DNA of 64,000 bases from Candidatus Frackibacter sp. WG13 (GCF_900114655.1 NZ_FOTT01000006.1:1-64000), one strand, 5' to 3'; positions 17,182 to 26,552 are shown, counted from the first letter of the stretch. Translations and numbers: made by a program. The notes: generated by a model from the sequence alone, not told the origin.

Positions 17182-19098
17182 TTAATTAACTTTATCTTGA
17201 ATCTCATCTAAAATTTCAGCTTTAAATTCACTTAATTCTTTAGCTCCTACATCTCCTTCACGACGATGACGAACTGATACGGTGCCGTCTTCTACTTCAT
17301 TATCTCCTACTATTAGCATATAAGGAACCTGCTGTAATTGTGCTTGTCTAATCTTATATCCTACTTTTTCTTGCCTAGCATCTACTTCTACACGAATACC
17401 TTCGGCTGCTAATGCTTCTTGCACTTCGTAAGCATAGTCTAAATGGTCATCAGTAATTGGAATAATCTCTGTTTGGATTGGTGCTAACCAAGTTGGAAAA
17501 GCTCCACCGAAATGCTCAATTAAGATTCCAATAAACCGTTCTAAGCTGCCAAAGACTACCCGATGAATCATAACTGGTCTATGTTCTTCTCCATCTTCTC
17601 CTACATAATTTAAGTCAAACCGTTCTGGCATCTGGAAGTCTAACTGGATAGTTCCACACTGCCAAGTACGCCCTAAGCAGTCTTCTAGATGGAAGTCTAT
17701 CTTTGGCCCATAGAAGGCTCCGTCTCCTTCATTAACGGTATAATCTAAGTCGTTAGCAACGATTGCATCCCTTAAGGCTTCTGTTGCTTCTTCCCATAAC
17801 TGGTCAGAGCCCATAGCTTTATCTGGTTTTGTACTTAGCTCTACATGATATTTGAAACCAAAGACATCATAGAAGTAATCGATTAAATCAATCACTTCTG
17901 TTAATTCATCTTTAATCTGTGATGGTAGCATAAAGATATGTGCATCATCTTGTGTAAAAGACCTTACTCTCATCAAACCATGTAAAGTACCAGAGCGCTC
18001 ATGACGATGTACTAAGCCTAACTCTCCCATTCTAATCGGGAAATCACGATAACTATGCATTTGATTCTTATAGATCAATACTGAACCTGGGCAGTTCATC
18101 GGCTTCACTGCATAGCCTTCTTCATCTATCTCTGTAAAGTACATATTCTCCTGATAATGGTCCCAATGTCCTGATTCTTTCCATAATTGTTGATTCAAAA
18201 TTAAAGGTGTCTTTACTTGTTGATAACCTCGTCTTTGATGTTCTTCTTTCCAAAAGCTCTCTAATTCATTCCAAACGACCATGCCCTTAGGATGGAAGAA
18301 TGGAAAACCAGGCCCTTCCTCATGCAGGCTGAATAAGTCTAGTTCTTTCCCTAGCTTACGATGATCTCGTTTCTTAGCTTCTTCTAATCTATGAAGATGT
18401 TCTTCTAACTTAGATTTCTTAGGAAATGCTGTTCCATAGATTCTCTGTAACATTTCATTATTCTCATCACCACGCCAGTATGCTCCGGCTACATTTAGTA
18501 ATTTAAAAGCCTTCACCTTACCAGTTGATGGTAAGTGTGGTCCTCTACATAAGTCTACAAAATCACCTTGTTCATAAAAAGTAACTCTTTCATCTTCAAA
18601 CTCTTTTAACATTTCAACCTTATACTCTTCATCTCGTTCTTTCATTCTCTCAATTGCTTCTTCTTTACTTAATTCAATTCGTTTAAACTCTAAATCCTCA
18701 TTGACAATTCTTTGCATCTCGTCTTCTATCTTTTCTAAATCATTATCAGAAAAGCTTTCGCTAGCATCAAAATCATAATAAAATCCATCATCAATAGCTG
18801 GACCAATAGCTAATTTTACTTCTTCTTTACCAAAGAGATTTTCAACAGCTTGGGCCATAATATGAGCTGTACTATGCCTATAAATCTCTAATCCTTCTTC
18901 TGAATCGATAGTAATTATAGCTAAGTCCACATCGTCTTCAATTGGATAATCTAAATCAACTTTATCACCGTTAATCACACCAGCTACTGAAGCTTTTCCT
19001 AATCTAGGGCCAATATCAAAAGCTACTTCTTTAATAGTAGTTCCTTTTTCATACCCGCGACTAGAACCATCTGGTAAAGTTACTTCTACTTTTTCCAT
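17182..19098 (-). CDS. thrS: threonyl-tRNA synthetase
   Basis: 638 residues, full length. Domains: TGS (1-62), N2 editing domain with HSTAHIMAQA and the CRGPHLP segment (about 63-240), class II catalytic core with zinc/active-site parts MNCPGSVLIY, MRVRSFTQDDAH and HRVVFGSLERFIG (about 245-535), and anticodon-binding domain (about 536-638). The editing domain removes mischarged Ser-tRNA-Thr. AAAGGAGAG precedes the ATG. It is transcribed behind its own Thr T-box, and the gap to the infC promoter is short. Confidence 0.98.
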   Translation of the reverse strand: MEKVEVTLPDGSSRGYEKGTTIKEVAFDIGPRLGKASVAGVINGDKVDLDYPIEDDVDLAIITIDSEEGLEIYRHSTAHIMAQAVENLFGKEEVKLAIGPAIDDGFYYDFDASESFSDNDLEKIEDEMQRIVNEDLEFKRIELSKEEAIERMKERDEEYKVEMLKEFEDERVTFYEQGDFVDLCRGPHLPSTGKVKAFKLLNVAGAYWRGDENNEMLQRIYGTAFPKKSKLEEHLHRLEEAKKRDHRKLGKELDLFSLHEEGPGFPFFHPKGMVVWNELESFWKEEHQRRGYQQVKTPLILNQQLWKESGHWDHYQENMYFTEIDEEGYAVKPMNCPGSVLIYKNQMHSYRDFPIRMGELGLVHRHERSGTLHGLMRVRSFTQDDAHIFMLPSQIKDELTEVIDLIDYFYDVFGFKYHVELSTKPDKAMGSDQLWEEATEALRDAIVANDLDYTVNEGDGAFYGPKIDFHLEDCLGRTWQCGTIQLDFQMPERFDLNYVGEDGEEHRPVMIHRVVFGSLERFIGILIEHFGGAFPTWLAPIQTEIIPITDDHLDYAYEVQEALAAEGIRVEVDARQEKVGYKIRQAQLQQVPYMLIVGDNEVEDGTVSVRHRREGDVGAKELSEFKAEILDEIQDKVN

Positions 19099-19133
19099 TT
19101 TCTCATCTCTCCTTTTAAATAATATTATAAAAT

Positions 19134-19440
19134 AAAAAAACCTTTCATCTCTAAATTAGAGACGAAAGGTATTATTATTCGTGGTTCCACTCTATTTTAT
19201 CCGATTAAAATTATTAACTTAATTAAAGTAAATTAAGAGCTAATAATTACAAATCGAATAATCTCTTATTTAATAACGGAAATTATAATTTCCGGGCTAC
19301 CATACTTAAAACAAACTCTTTCCGGTACCAACTCAGAGGTGGTTTTCAGTTAAATTATCTCGGAAAGCTTGCAGCCGATGACTTTCCTCTCTTAAGAGAT
19401 AAAACTTAACTTACTCGTCCTCTTCATAGTCTTTACTAAT
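19134..19440 (-). promoter_or_regulatory. T-box riboswitch (Thr) of thrS
   Basis: T-box core AGAGTGGAACCACGA at 19179-19193 and a terminator hairpin (19141-19170) with seven T. The upstream arm has the specifier region CTGAAAACCACCTCTGAG, with ACC (19341-19343) in the specifier position followed by the usual purine. ACC is a threonine codon, matching the gene. Confidence 0.95.
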
Positions 19441-19456
19441 ATTTAATTTTAAAATC

Positions 19457-19485
19457 ATTATAACTATAATTTCTATCTTTGTCAA
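19457..19485 (-). promoter_or_regulatory. promoter of thrS
   Basis: Perfect TTGACA (19480-19485), 17 bp, perfect TATAAT (19457-19462) on the minus strand. Confidence 0.88.
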
Positions 19486-19492
19486 GTATCAT

Positions 19493-20419
19493 TTACCTTT
19501 CATATTCAAAAACTTGGTCACTCTTAACCTCTTGACAATATTCACAGCCAGAACAAACTACAGCCTTATCTTCAAATATATTCTCAACCGTTTCAACAAC
19601 CTTATCGTTCTTATCACAATGTAACTTTATTCTTTCAGGTGCTACTGTAATTAAAGCGCTAATTAATAAGTCTTCATAATGCAGTTCATCATCTACCATA
19701 TCTAAAACAAAGCCTTCCAAGTACTCATTCTCTATCCTTTCATAATCCTTATCTAATAGCTTAAAACCAGACTTCGCATCCCTTACTACATGAACTAAAT
19801 GAACCTGTGGTTCTTGAATATCAACAAAGTAACGGAGTAAAGTAATAAATTCTTCGTACTCTTTTTCTAGCATAAAATCATCAATTGCACACTCTACAGC
19901 CAACTTTAGTTCTGTAAAGTAGTCCTTTAATCTGAATCTGATAAAGCCTTCCAATATAATTTCATTATTTATATCTAAATAATCAATTAATTCTAATTGA
20001 ATTCTACTCTTCTGGTTTACCTGAGAAAGAATACTATCTTCCTCTTTTTCTTTTAAATTATTTAGTTTTTTTAAAGCAGAATCATAAATTAGCTTTTTCT
20101 CTTTCTGACTATAATCTTGACATTGATTTTGAACAATCTCATTAATTAATACACCTTCTAAATCATTAATGATTATATCTGCTATAGTATTAGCTAGATA
20201 ATCTTTAAATGACCTTTGTATGCTTAGATTACCATTCTCTCTACCATCTATAAATTCATCTATATTATTGACATTACAACCAAATAAAGTTAAATCTCCT
20301 TTACTCTTTTCTTCGATATTAATCTTAATTCCTTCTTCAGTTAGAATGCGTTTTTCAAAGTTTAAACGTTCTCTTAATTCTTCAGCACAAAGGTTAGTAC
20401 CGATAGAAATAGCATTCAT
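19493..20419 (-). CDS. ytxC: YtxC-family sporulation-associated protein
   Basis: 308 residues, largely acidic and helical, with no signal peptide. The fold pattern (cytosolic chain with a late segment CDKNDKVVETVENIFEDKAVVCSGCEYC) and the place directly upstream of thrS both match YtxC, found in spore formers. Its biochemical role is not known. The C-terminal CSGCEYC cysteine cluster could bind a metal (inference). AAAGGGGTGAAATAA-like sequence precedes the ATG. The thrS promoter overlaps its 3' end region, so thrS is separately expressed. Confidence 0.8.
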   Translation of the reverse strand: MNAISIGTNLCAEELRERLNFEKRILTEEGIKINIEEKSKGDLTLFGCNVNNIDEFIDGRENGNLSIQRSFKDYLANTIADIIINDLEGVLINEIVQNQCQDYSQKEKKLIYDSALKKLNNLKEKEEDSILSQVNQKSRIQLELIDYLDINNEIILEGFIRFRLKDYFTELKLAVECAIDDFMLEKEYEEFITLLRYFVDIQEPQVHLVHVVRDAKSGFKLLDKDYERIENEYLEGFVLDMVDDELHYEDLLISALITVAPERIKLHCDKNDKVVETVENIFEDKAVVCSGCEYCQEVKSDQVFEYER

Positions 20420-20529
20420 TTATTTCACCCCTTTCTACCTTTCTTTCTGTATATCTATTATATGTTTTAAATTATGGTTGTATACAGTGATTAAAATGCA
20501 AGAGGTGAAAATATAACGCGTATTTAAAA

Positions 20530-21387
20530 TTATTGTTGTAGATTGCCAACATTCTCTAACATGATTCTTCCTTTCACTTTTACTAATTCTTCTTTCTTCT
20601 TTTCGATTACTTCTTTTAAATCTAAAATCGAATTTTTTAATTTTAAAAATTTCTTTTTTGGTATCTTTTCTTTTTCTATCTTTTTCTTTAAAGGTTCTAA
20701 AAGAGCCTTTGCTTGAGTTATATCCTCTTTTCTCTTCTTCCAATCACCTTTTAGAAAGAGAATTTCTTGAGCATAAAACCTCATTGCTCTTAATTCAATC
20801 GGCATTTTAGTTTTGTATAACTTAAAAAAAGGCACTAAGTCTAAATTTAATCTATTAGTATTAACTAAAGATTCTCTTAACTTCTTCTTTTTAACAGCCT
20901 CTGTAGCCTGATTTAGATCATCTTTAAATCTCTTTATATCTTTTGGTTTAGCCTTATCTTCTTGTGCGGTGACCTCAAAATTATTCCACCTTTTATTTAA
21001 TTGCTGAGTCAGATCATCTGTTTTAGACCATAATTTTTCAAATTGATCTTGAGTAACTCCTTTAACATTCTCAGCTAAACTTTGGTTTTGTTGACCTCCT
21101 TGCTTCCCACCTTGTTGCTTCTTTTCCTGTTTTTGAGCACCTTGTGCTTGCTTTTGCTCTTGCTTCTGTTTAACTTTCTTCTTTTCTTCCTTCTTATTCT
21201 TTATCTTTTCTAGTTGATCAACCACTTCTTCAATCTTGTCATTGACTGCCACTAAATCATTTGGTACCAACTTCTTTTCATTCTTCTTTGGTTTCGACTG
21301 TTGATTAGACTTCAGTTGACTACAACCTAGTATACTAAAAACTATTGTCAAAAATAATATTAAAACTATCATTATTCTCTTACTCAT
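20530..21387 (-). CDS. predicted lipoprotein, Lys/Gln-rich, function unknown
   Basis: 285 residues. A lipoprotein signal (MSKRIMIVLILFLTIVFSILGC) places the lipid-modified cysteine at residue 22. After it comes a low-complexity region rich in Lys, Gln and Glu (about 65-110), then a helical region to the end. It is probably anchored on the outer face of the membrane. No family is recognised. It lies 110 bp upstream of ytxC on the same strand. A second minus-strand frame inside it is a shadow caused by the A-rich codons. Confidence 0.75.
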   Translation of the reverse strand: MSKRIMIVLILFLTIVFSILGCSQLKSNQQSKPKKNEKKLVPNDLVAVNDKIEEVVDQLEKIKNKKEEKKKVKQKQEQKQAQGAQKQEKKQQGGKQGGQQNQSLAENVKGVTQDQFEKLWSKTDDLTQQLNKRWNNFEVTAQEDKAKPKDIKRFKDDLNQATEAVKKKKLRESLVNTNRLNLDLVPFFKLYKTKMPIELRAMRFYAQEILFLKGDWKKRKEDITQAKALLEPLKKKIEKEKIPKKKFLKLKNSILDLKEVIEKKKEELVKVKGRIMLENVGNLQQ

Positions 21388-21483
21388 ACCTATTATTCAC
21401 CTCAATAGATTTCAATTATAATTTTATCTGTAATTTTCATTATCTATTATGGCTTATTATTTAAAAGTTATACTATAAAGAAA

Positions 21484-21505
21484 AAATCTCCTATATAGGA
21501 GATTT
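21484..21505 (-). terminator. terminator after hslO remnant
   Basis: AAATCTCCTAT is inverted against ATAGGAGATTT, followed by a T-run on the minus strand, 17 bp past the hslO stop. The gene's own terminator has survived. Confidence 0.85.
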
Positions 21506-21521
21506 TGTTTTATAAAATAAT

Positions 21522-21941
21522 CTATTTTTTATTTTCTCGTTTTTCATTTATATCCTTAACTTTATCGAATAATTTATCAATCTCTTCTTTTTCATAACAA
21601 TAGACTCCACCACAAAAATGACATTTAACCTCTACTTGACCTTCTTCTTCTAATATCTCCTGAATTTCTTTTCTACCCATACTAACTAGTAAATTCCTAG
21701 TACGTTCTCTGCTACACTGACATTGATAAGAGACTTCCCTTTCGGCTAAGATTCTAAATCTAAACCCCTCTAATATTTCTTTTAATATCTCTTCTGGACT
21801 TAAACCTTGGTCTATCAATCCACTTACACTCTTTATTTGAGCCAAATTTTCTTCTAATTTTTCTATCGTCGCTTCACTAGCTTCTGGTAGTAGTTGAACA
21901 ATAAATCCTCCGGCAGCTTTAACAGACCAGTACTTGGCTTT
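21522..21941 (-). pseudogene. hslO: hslO (Hsp33) missing its 5' half
   Basis: The reading frame enters at KAAGGFIVQLLP, about residue 165 of a normal chaperone of about 290, and runs to a normal C terminus. The redox zinc centre CQC plus CHFC is intact. Upstream in the same frame is a stop (21942-21944), and the N-terminal substrate-binding domain is absent from the window. A later ATG would give 107 residues with no chaperone domain. The break lies between the gene and the 3' end of tRNA-Val, about 150 bp away. This suggests deletion by an element that once used the tRNA as attachment site (inference). Confidence 0.85.
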
Positions 21942-22037
21942 TTACGTAGTTCAAAAATTGAATAATATACTTGAAAAATAGGCTTTTTAAAAATAGTTAT
22001 TGCGAAATTATTGCGAAATGGTTATTAAACACAAAAA

Positions 22038-22062
22038 AACAGCCATTCTCAAAATGACTGTT
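22038..22062 (-). terminator. terminator of the Cys-Leu-Val tRNA operon
   Basis: AACAGTCATTTT and AGAATGGCTGTT pair imperfectly and are followed by seven T on the minus strand, 28 bp past the tRNA-Val CCA. Confidence 0.88.
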
Positions 22063-22089
22063 AAGTATTGATATTACAGTATTTATAAA

Positions 22090-22164
22090 TGGTGCGGACA
22101 GATGGGATCGAACCATCGGCCTCCACGATGTCAACGTGGCGCTCTCCCCCTGAGCTATGTCCGC
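22090..22164 (-). tRNA. tRNA-Val (anticodon GAC), CCA encoded
   Basis: Acceptor stem GCGGACA/TGTCCGC; anticodon stem CCACG/CGTGG around loop TTGACAT, giving GAC; T-loop GGTTCGATCC. The 3' CCA is encoded. It is the third gene of a Cys-Leu-Val tRNA operon. The truncated hslO lies beyond its 3' end. Confidence 0.97.
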
Positions 22165-22173
22165 CTAAACAAA

Positions 22174-22263
22174 TGGTGCCGGGGGTGGGACTCGAACCCA
22201 CACGGGCACTAAAGGCCCATCGGATTTTAAGTCCGATGCGTCTGCCAATTCCGCCACCCCGGC
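22174..22263 (-). tRNA. tRNA-Leu (anticodon UAA), CCA encoded
   Basis: A class II tRNA with long variable arm. Acceptor GCCGGGG/CCCCGGC; anticodon stem ATCGGA/TCCGAT around CTTAAAA, giving UAA. CCA is encoded. It lies 9 bp from tRNA-Val and 6 bp from tRNA-Cys. Confidence 0.97.
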
Positions 22264-22269
22264 TTATTT

Positions 22270-22346
22270 TGGAGGTGGCACCCGGACTCGAACCGGGGCA
22301 ATAAAGGATTTGCAGTCCTCTGCCTTACCAACTTGGCTATGCCACC
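22270..22346 (-). tRNA. tRNA-Cys (anticodon GCA), CCA encoded
   Basis: Acceptor GGTGGCA/TGCCACC; anticodon stem AGGA/TCCT around CTGCAAA, giving GCA; discriminator U. CCA is encoded. It is the first gene of the tRNA operon. Confidence 0.97.
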
Positions 22347-22349
22347 TAA

Positions 22350-22386
22350 TTATTTATGCTGTTCTTGGGTCGAACAGCATAAATAA
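22350..22386. promoter_or_regulatory. 15-bp perfect inverted repeat at the tRNA operon start site
   Basis: TTATTTATGCTGTTC (22350-22364) is repeated inverted at 22372-22386 around a 7-base centre. The right arm touches the -10 box of the tRNA promoter, and the predicted start falls inside the repeat. It could be an operator or a 5' RNA hairpin ahead of tRNA-Cys. Confidence 0.7.
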
Positions 22387-22414
22387 GTATATAAAATAAG
22401 CATGAAATAGTCAA
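22386..22414 (-). promoter_or_regulatory. promoter of the Cys-Leu-Val tRNA operon
   Basis: TTGACT (22409-22414), 17 bp, TATACT (22386-22391) on the minus strand. Confidence 0.8.
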
Positions 22415-22489
22415 AAACGAAAATTATCTTTTAAGGGGGGTTAACATCTTTTTTCTCTTTTTTTCTAAATCATACTTAATTTTTCGCCT

Positions 22490-24220
22490 TTATTTATTTT
22501 TTAGGTCAGTTACTTTGTCTTCTAAATAATTAATAATTTCATCAGCTGTCTCTAATCTTAAAACATCCTCTGCTAATTCTTTAGCCTGAGTTAAAGTTAA
22601 TGATCGTATTATCTCCTTTACCTCAGGAATAACTATTGCACTCATACTAAATTCATCTAAACCAAAACCTAATAAAACCGGTGCTAATCTAATATCTCCA
22701 GCCATCTCTCCACACATTCCTACCCACCGATCTTCTCGATGACCAGCATCGATAACTCGTTTAATTAAACGTAAGACTGCTGGATGAAAAGGTTTATATA
22801 GATCAGAAATATTCTCATTCATTCGATCTACAGCGGTAGTATATTGAATTAAATCATTAGTACCTATACTGAAGAAATCAACTTCTTTAGCTAAAATATC
22901 GGCTGTCATAGCCGCACTAGGCACTTCAATCATCATTCCTACTTCAATATCTCTATCAAATTTAACTCCTTCACTCTGTAGGTCAGCTTTTACTTCGGCG
23001 AGAACTTCATTAGCTACTCTTAATTCTTCTATAGAAGAGATCATTGGATACATGATTTTAAGATTTCCATAAACTGATGCCCTCAAAATTGCTCTTAACT
23101 GTATTTTAAAGATATCAGGCCTATCTAGACAAATCCTAATCGCTCTATATCCTAAGAATGGGTTCATCTCATCTGGTAAATCTAAATATGATAGTTCCTT
23201 ATCACCACCAATGTCTAATGTGCGTATGACAACCGGATTACTATTAAATCCTTCTGCTACTCTCTTATAAGCTTGAAATTGTTCTTCTTCGGTTGGCAAA
23301 TTAGACCTATCCATATATAGAAATTCTGTTCTATATAGGCCAACTCCTTCACCGCCATTTCTTAATACTCCATCAACATCTTTAGGAGTTCCGATATTAG
23401 CTACTATTTCGATACGATGACCATCTTTGGTCTCAGCCGGTAAATCTTTTAGCTCATTGAGCCGTTCTTTCCTTGCTAAATATTCTTCTTGTTTAGCTTG
23501 ATACTCTGCTAATTCTTTAGAAGTAGGATTAATAATTAAATTTCCTTCTAAGGCATCAACAATTACTCTATCCCCTGAATCTACCTCTTTTAATAAACTT
23601 GACCCTAATCCTACCACCGCTGGAATCTCTAAAGAACGAGCCATAATCGCAGTATGAGAAGTCCTTCCTCCAATTTCAGTGACAAAGCCTAAAACTTGCT
23701 CCTTATTAATCTGAGCTGTATCGGAAGGAGTCAAATCTTCAGCGATTAAGATAATCGGTTCGTCTAAATTAGCTAAGGAACTCACTTCTGCATCTAATAA
23801 GTTCTTTAAAATTCTAGTTCCGATATCCTTAATGTCTGCTGCTCGCTCTTGCATATATTCATCGTCTAAAGCAGAAAACATCTCTACGAAACTATCAACT
23901 ACTTCATCTAAACTTCCTTCTGCATTCACTAACTCATTAGTAATCTTTTCCTCAACTGCCTTAATTAATTCTGGATCATCTAGCAATAATAGGTGTGCTT
24001 GAAAGATCTCTGCTTCTTCATCTCCCATCTCCTGAGCAGCCTTTTCTTTTATTTCTTCAAGCTGTTCTTTAGACTTAGCTACTGCCTCTTGAAATCTCTT
24101 CTTTTCAGCTTCCGTTTCATCTTGACTAATCTTTACTTTTTCATAACTTAAATCTGGTTGGTTTAGTTTAAAGACTTTTCCAATAGCAACTCCTGGTGAA
24201 GAAGCAATACCCTTAATCAT
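22490..24220 (-). CDS. ptsI: PTS enzyme I (PEP-protein phosphotransferase)
   Basis: 576 residues, standard length. It takes phosphate from PEP onto a histidine and passes it to HPr. The swivelling domain carries the active histidine in GGRTSHTAIMARSLEIPAVVG (about residues 185-205). The C-terminal PEP-binding barrel has GGEGVGLYRTEFLYM, FSIGTNDLIQYT and WVGMCGEMAGD. It is cytoplasmic. It follows ptsH by 11 bp and is the last gene of glcT-ptsG-crr-ptsH-ptsI. No clear terminator follows before the tRNA promoter. Confidence 0.98.
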   Translation of the reverse strand: MIKGIASSPGVAIGKVFKLNQPDLSYEKVKISQDETEAEKKRFQEAVAKSKEQLEEIKEKAAQEMGDEEAEIFQAHLLLLDDPELIKAVEEKITNELVNAEGSLDEVVDSFVEMFSALDDEYMQERAADIKDIGTRILKNLLDAEVSSLANLDEPIILIAEDLTPSDTAQINKEQVLGFVTEIGGRTSHTAIMARSLEIPAVVGLGSSLLKEVDSGDRVIVDALEGNLIINPTSKELAEYQAKQEEYLARKERLNELKDLPAETKDGHRIEIVANIGTPKDVDGVLRNGGEGVGLYRTEFLYMDRSNLPTEEEQFQAYKRVAEGFNSNPVVIRTLDIGGDKELSYLDLPDEMNPFLGYRAIRICLDRPDIFKIQLRAILRASVYGNLKIMYPMISSIEELRVANEVLAEVKADLQSEGVKFDRDIEVGMMIEVPSAAMTADILAKEVDFFSIGTNDLIQYTTAVDRMNENISDLYKPFHPAVLRLIKRVIDAGHREDRWVGMCGEMAGDIRLAPVLLGFGLDEFSMSAIVIPEVKEIIRSLTLTQAKELAEDVLRLETADEIINYLEDKVTDLKNK

Positions 24221-24231
24221 ATTTCTACCTC

Positions 24232-24498
24232 CTATTCTTCGCCAAAGTTACTCTCAATTAACTCTACTATTGCTTCAACTGCTTCTTCTTCCTCTACTCC
24301 TTCTGCTTTAATGATTATCTGGTTATCAGCACTTACTGCTAAACTCATGACTCCCATTATACTCTTAGCATTAGCTTCTTCGTCTTCTTTAATTAATTTA
24401 ATATCTGCCTCAAATTCATTAGCAGTTTGTACTAGTAATGAAGCTGGTCTAGCGTGAATACCTGTTTCATTTTTAACTATAACTTCTCTTTCTACCAT
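24232..24498 (-). CDS. ptsH: PTS phosphocarrier HPr
   Basis: 88 residues. The active histidine is in ETGIHARPAS near residue 15. The regulatory serine is in AKSIMGVMSLA near residue 46, the site phosphorylated by HPr kinase in Firmicutes, so this HPr can in principle serve carbon catabolite control. It lies between the EIIA gene and ptsI. The start is supported by GGAGGCAGTC upstream. Confidence 0.97.
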   Translation of the reverse strand: MVEREVIVKNETGIHARPASLLVQTANEFEADIKLIKEDEEANAKSIMGVMSLAVSADNQIIIKAEGVEEEEAVEAIVELIESNFGEE

Positions 24499-24551
24499 GT
24501 TAGACTGCCTCCTTATTGTATTAATTACATTATTAAGATTCCTACATTTTT

Positions 24552-25028
24552 CTATTTAACCTCAAATAACTTCTCTTCTATTTTAATTTCACTTTCGGCA
24601 ATTACATTAATTTCTTCTTCCTCTAAATTAGTAACTACTATTGGAGTAATTATTGACGTAGCGTTCTGCTTAATATATTCCAAATCAAATTCAATTAATT
24701 TAGTACCAACTTCTACTGTTTGACCTTCATCTACAAATTTCTTGAATCCTTTTCCATCTAATTCTACAGTATCAATACCAATATGCACTAAGATTTCCGA
24801 ACCTGATTTAGCCTTAATACCAATAGCATGTTTCGTAGGAAATAGCTGTTTTATTTCTCCTTCGACTGGCGAAACCAGAATGCCTTCTTGAGGTTCAATT
24901 GCTACTCCATCGCCTACTATTCGTTCAGCAAATACTTGGTCTGGAACTTTTGATAAATCTATTAATTTACCATTTAAAGGAGAGTTTACTAAATGAACTT
25001 GCTTATTTTTCTTAAAGATATTGAACAT
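24552..25028 (-). CDS. crr: PTS EIIA component, glucose type
   Basis: 158 residues. It is the single-domain EIIA(Glc) fold, with the two active-site histidine regions at FPTKHAIGIKAKSGSEILVHIGIDTV; the phosphorylated histidine is in LVHIGID. It passes phosphate from HPr to the cysteine of the EIIB domain next door in ptsG. The transporter gene lacks an EIIA domain, so this separate EIIA completes the system. It is 72 bp from ptsG and 53 bp from ptsH. AGGAGGAAG precedes the ATG. Confidence 0.93.
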   Translation of the reverse strand: MFNIFKKNKQVHLVNSPLNGKLIDLSKVPDQVFAERIVGDGVAIEPQEGILVSPVEGEIKQLFPTKHAIGIKAKSGSEILVHIGIDTVELDGKGFKKFVDEGQTVEVGTKLIEFDLEYIKQNATSIITPIVVTNLEEEEINVIAESEIKIEEKLFEVK

Positions 25029-25100
25029 TTGACTTCCTCCTCATTTTAATTTGCAAATTGAATTTATACAGTTTTTAATGTTACTAAAAATCATACATCT

Positions 25101-26552
25101 CTAAAGCAACTTATTAATTTCATCTTTTAAAACATCTGACTCTGGACCAAATACGACTTGTACATTCCCACCGCCAGCATCCATTACTCCAGAAGCACCT
25201 AGTTGTTTAAGCCTATCTTGGTCAACTTTCTCACTAGTTACTAAGTTAGTTCTTAATCTAGTAATACAAGCATCTATCTCTTTTACATTCTCAGCTCCAC
25301 CTAAGGCTTCTAATACAGCTGCTGCCTTATCATTATCCTCACCTGGATTAGACATAATACCTTCTAAAGCATCATCTGTCTTGTCATCATTTCCACGTCC
25401 AGGCGTAGCAAAATCAAACCATTTAATACCAAAATAAAAGACCACAAAATACATCACACCAATAATAGGACCAACTATTAACCAAAACTGCCAAGGATTC
25501 CCGGCATTACTAATACCTAAAATATAGTCTATCAAACTAGCTGAAAAAGTATACCCTAAGCGAATACTAAAGAAGTTAGTTAATAAACCGGAAATAAAGG
25601 CACCTACTATATGAAAAACATAAAGCGCTGGTGCTACAAAGATAAATGAAAATTCAATCGGTTCAGTAATACCTGTTAAAATAGAAGTAATTGCTGCTGT
25701 AGACATAATTCCGGCTACCGCTTTTTTCTGTCCTGGCTCAGCCCTTAAAAACATTGCTAAAGATGCTGCTGGTAAACCAAATAACATGATTGGATATTCT
25801 GCAGCCATAAACCGCCCAGCTGTTGGATCACCAGCAAAATACCTTGCTGCCTCACCTCTTAAAACCTCTCCACTCTCAGTTACAAAACGTCCAAACTCAT
25901 ATAAAAATGGCTGATAATAAACATGATGTAACCCAACTGGAATTAATGCTCGTTTCCCAGCTGCATATAATGCTGGTCCAATCGGAGATTCAATTGCCCA
26001 ACGTGCAAAATTGTTAATCTGAATCTGAATCGGTGGCCAAATAAATGCTAGCAAGACCCCAATTGCAAATGCAGCAAATGATGTTACAATTGGCACTAAC
26101 CTTTTTCCAGCAAAGAATCCTAAATAAGGAGGTAGCTTAGTCTTATGATATCGCCTATATAACCCGGCTGCTACAAAACCAATAATAATTCCGCCAAAAA
26201 CCCCGGTATTAATAGCTTCTATATTTCCACTGGTCTTTTCAGCTATCTTAATAATATCAGTACCCATTACACCAATTACCTTAGTAAAGACTATATATCC
26301 TACGCCTGCAGCCAATCCCGCTACAGCTTCACCAACAAAACCAATTGCTACACCGATAGCAAAGATTAGTGGTAAGTTTTCGAAGATTGAAATACCACCT
26401 GCAAACATTACTTGCCCTACTCCACCTAATAATCCTGAATTATTTGAAAAAACTCGACCAATAGCTACTAAAATTCCAGCTGCTGGCAATACAGAAACTG
26501 GTAACATTAATGACTTCCCAATTTTCTGTAAATACTTGAATAATATTTTCAT
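25101..26552 (-). CDS. ptsG: PTS EIIBC transporter, glucose/N-acetylglucosamine family
   Basis: 483 residues. EIIC (about 1-380) has many membrane segments and the family hallmark GITEPIEFSFIF. EIIB (about 405-483) has the phosphorylated cysteine in IDACITRLRTNL. EIIA is supplied by the next gene. The glucose/GlcNAc family is clear. Glucose is the better guess, because a GlcT-type antiterminator precedes it and no nag genes are near. It follows glcT by 18 bp. GGGAGGAATAAGTA precedes the ATG. Confidence 0.93.
   Translation of the reverse strand: MKILFKYLQKIGKSLMLPVSVLPAAGILVAIGRVFSNNSGLLGGVGQVMFAGGISIFENLPLIFAIGVAIGFVGEAVAGLAAGVGYIVFTKVIGVMGTDIIKIAEKTSGNIEAINTGVFGGIIIGFVAAGLYRRYHKTKLPPYLGFFAGKRLVPIVTSFAAFAIGVLLAFIWPPIQIQINNFARWAIESPIGPALYAAGKRALIPVGLHHVYYQPFLYEFGRFVTESGEVLRGEAARYFAGDPTAGRFMAAEYPIMLFGLPAASLAMFLRAEPGQKKAVAGIMSTAAITSILTGITEPIEFSFIFVAPALYVFHIVGAFISGLLTNFFSIRLGYTFSASLIDYILGISNAGNPWQFWLIVGPIIGVMYFVVFYFGIKWFDFATPGRGNDDKTDDALEGIMSNPGEDNDKAAAVLEALGGAENVKEIDACITRLRTNLVTSEKVDQDRLKQLGASGVMDAGGGNVQVVFGPESDVLKDEINKLL

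Noticed and set aside
20435-20743. 102-residue minus-strand ORF
   Set aside because: It overlaps the lipoprotein gene in another frame, is pure Lys/Arg from A-rich codons, and has no ribosome site.
22089-22304. 71-residue plus-strand ORF
   Set aside because: It runs through three tRNA genes on the opposite strand.
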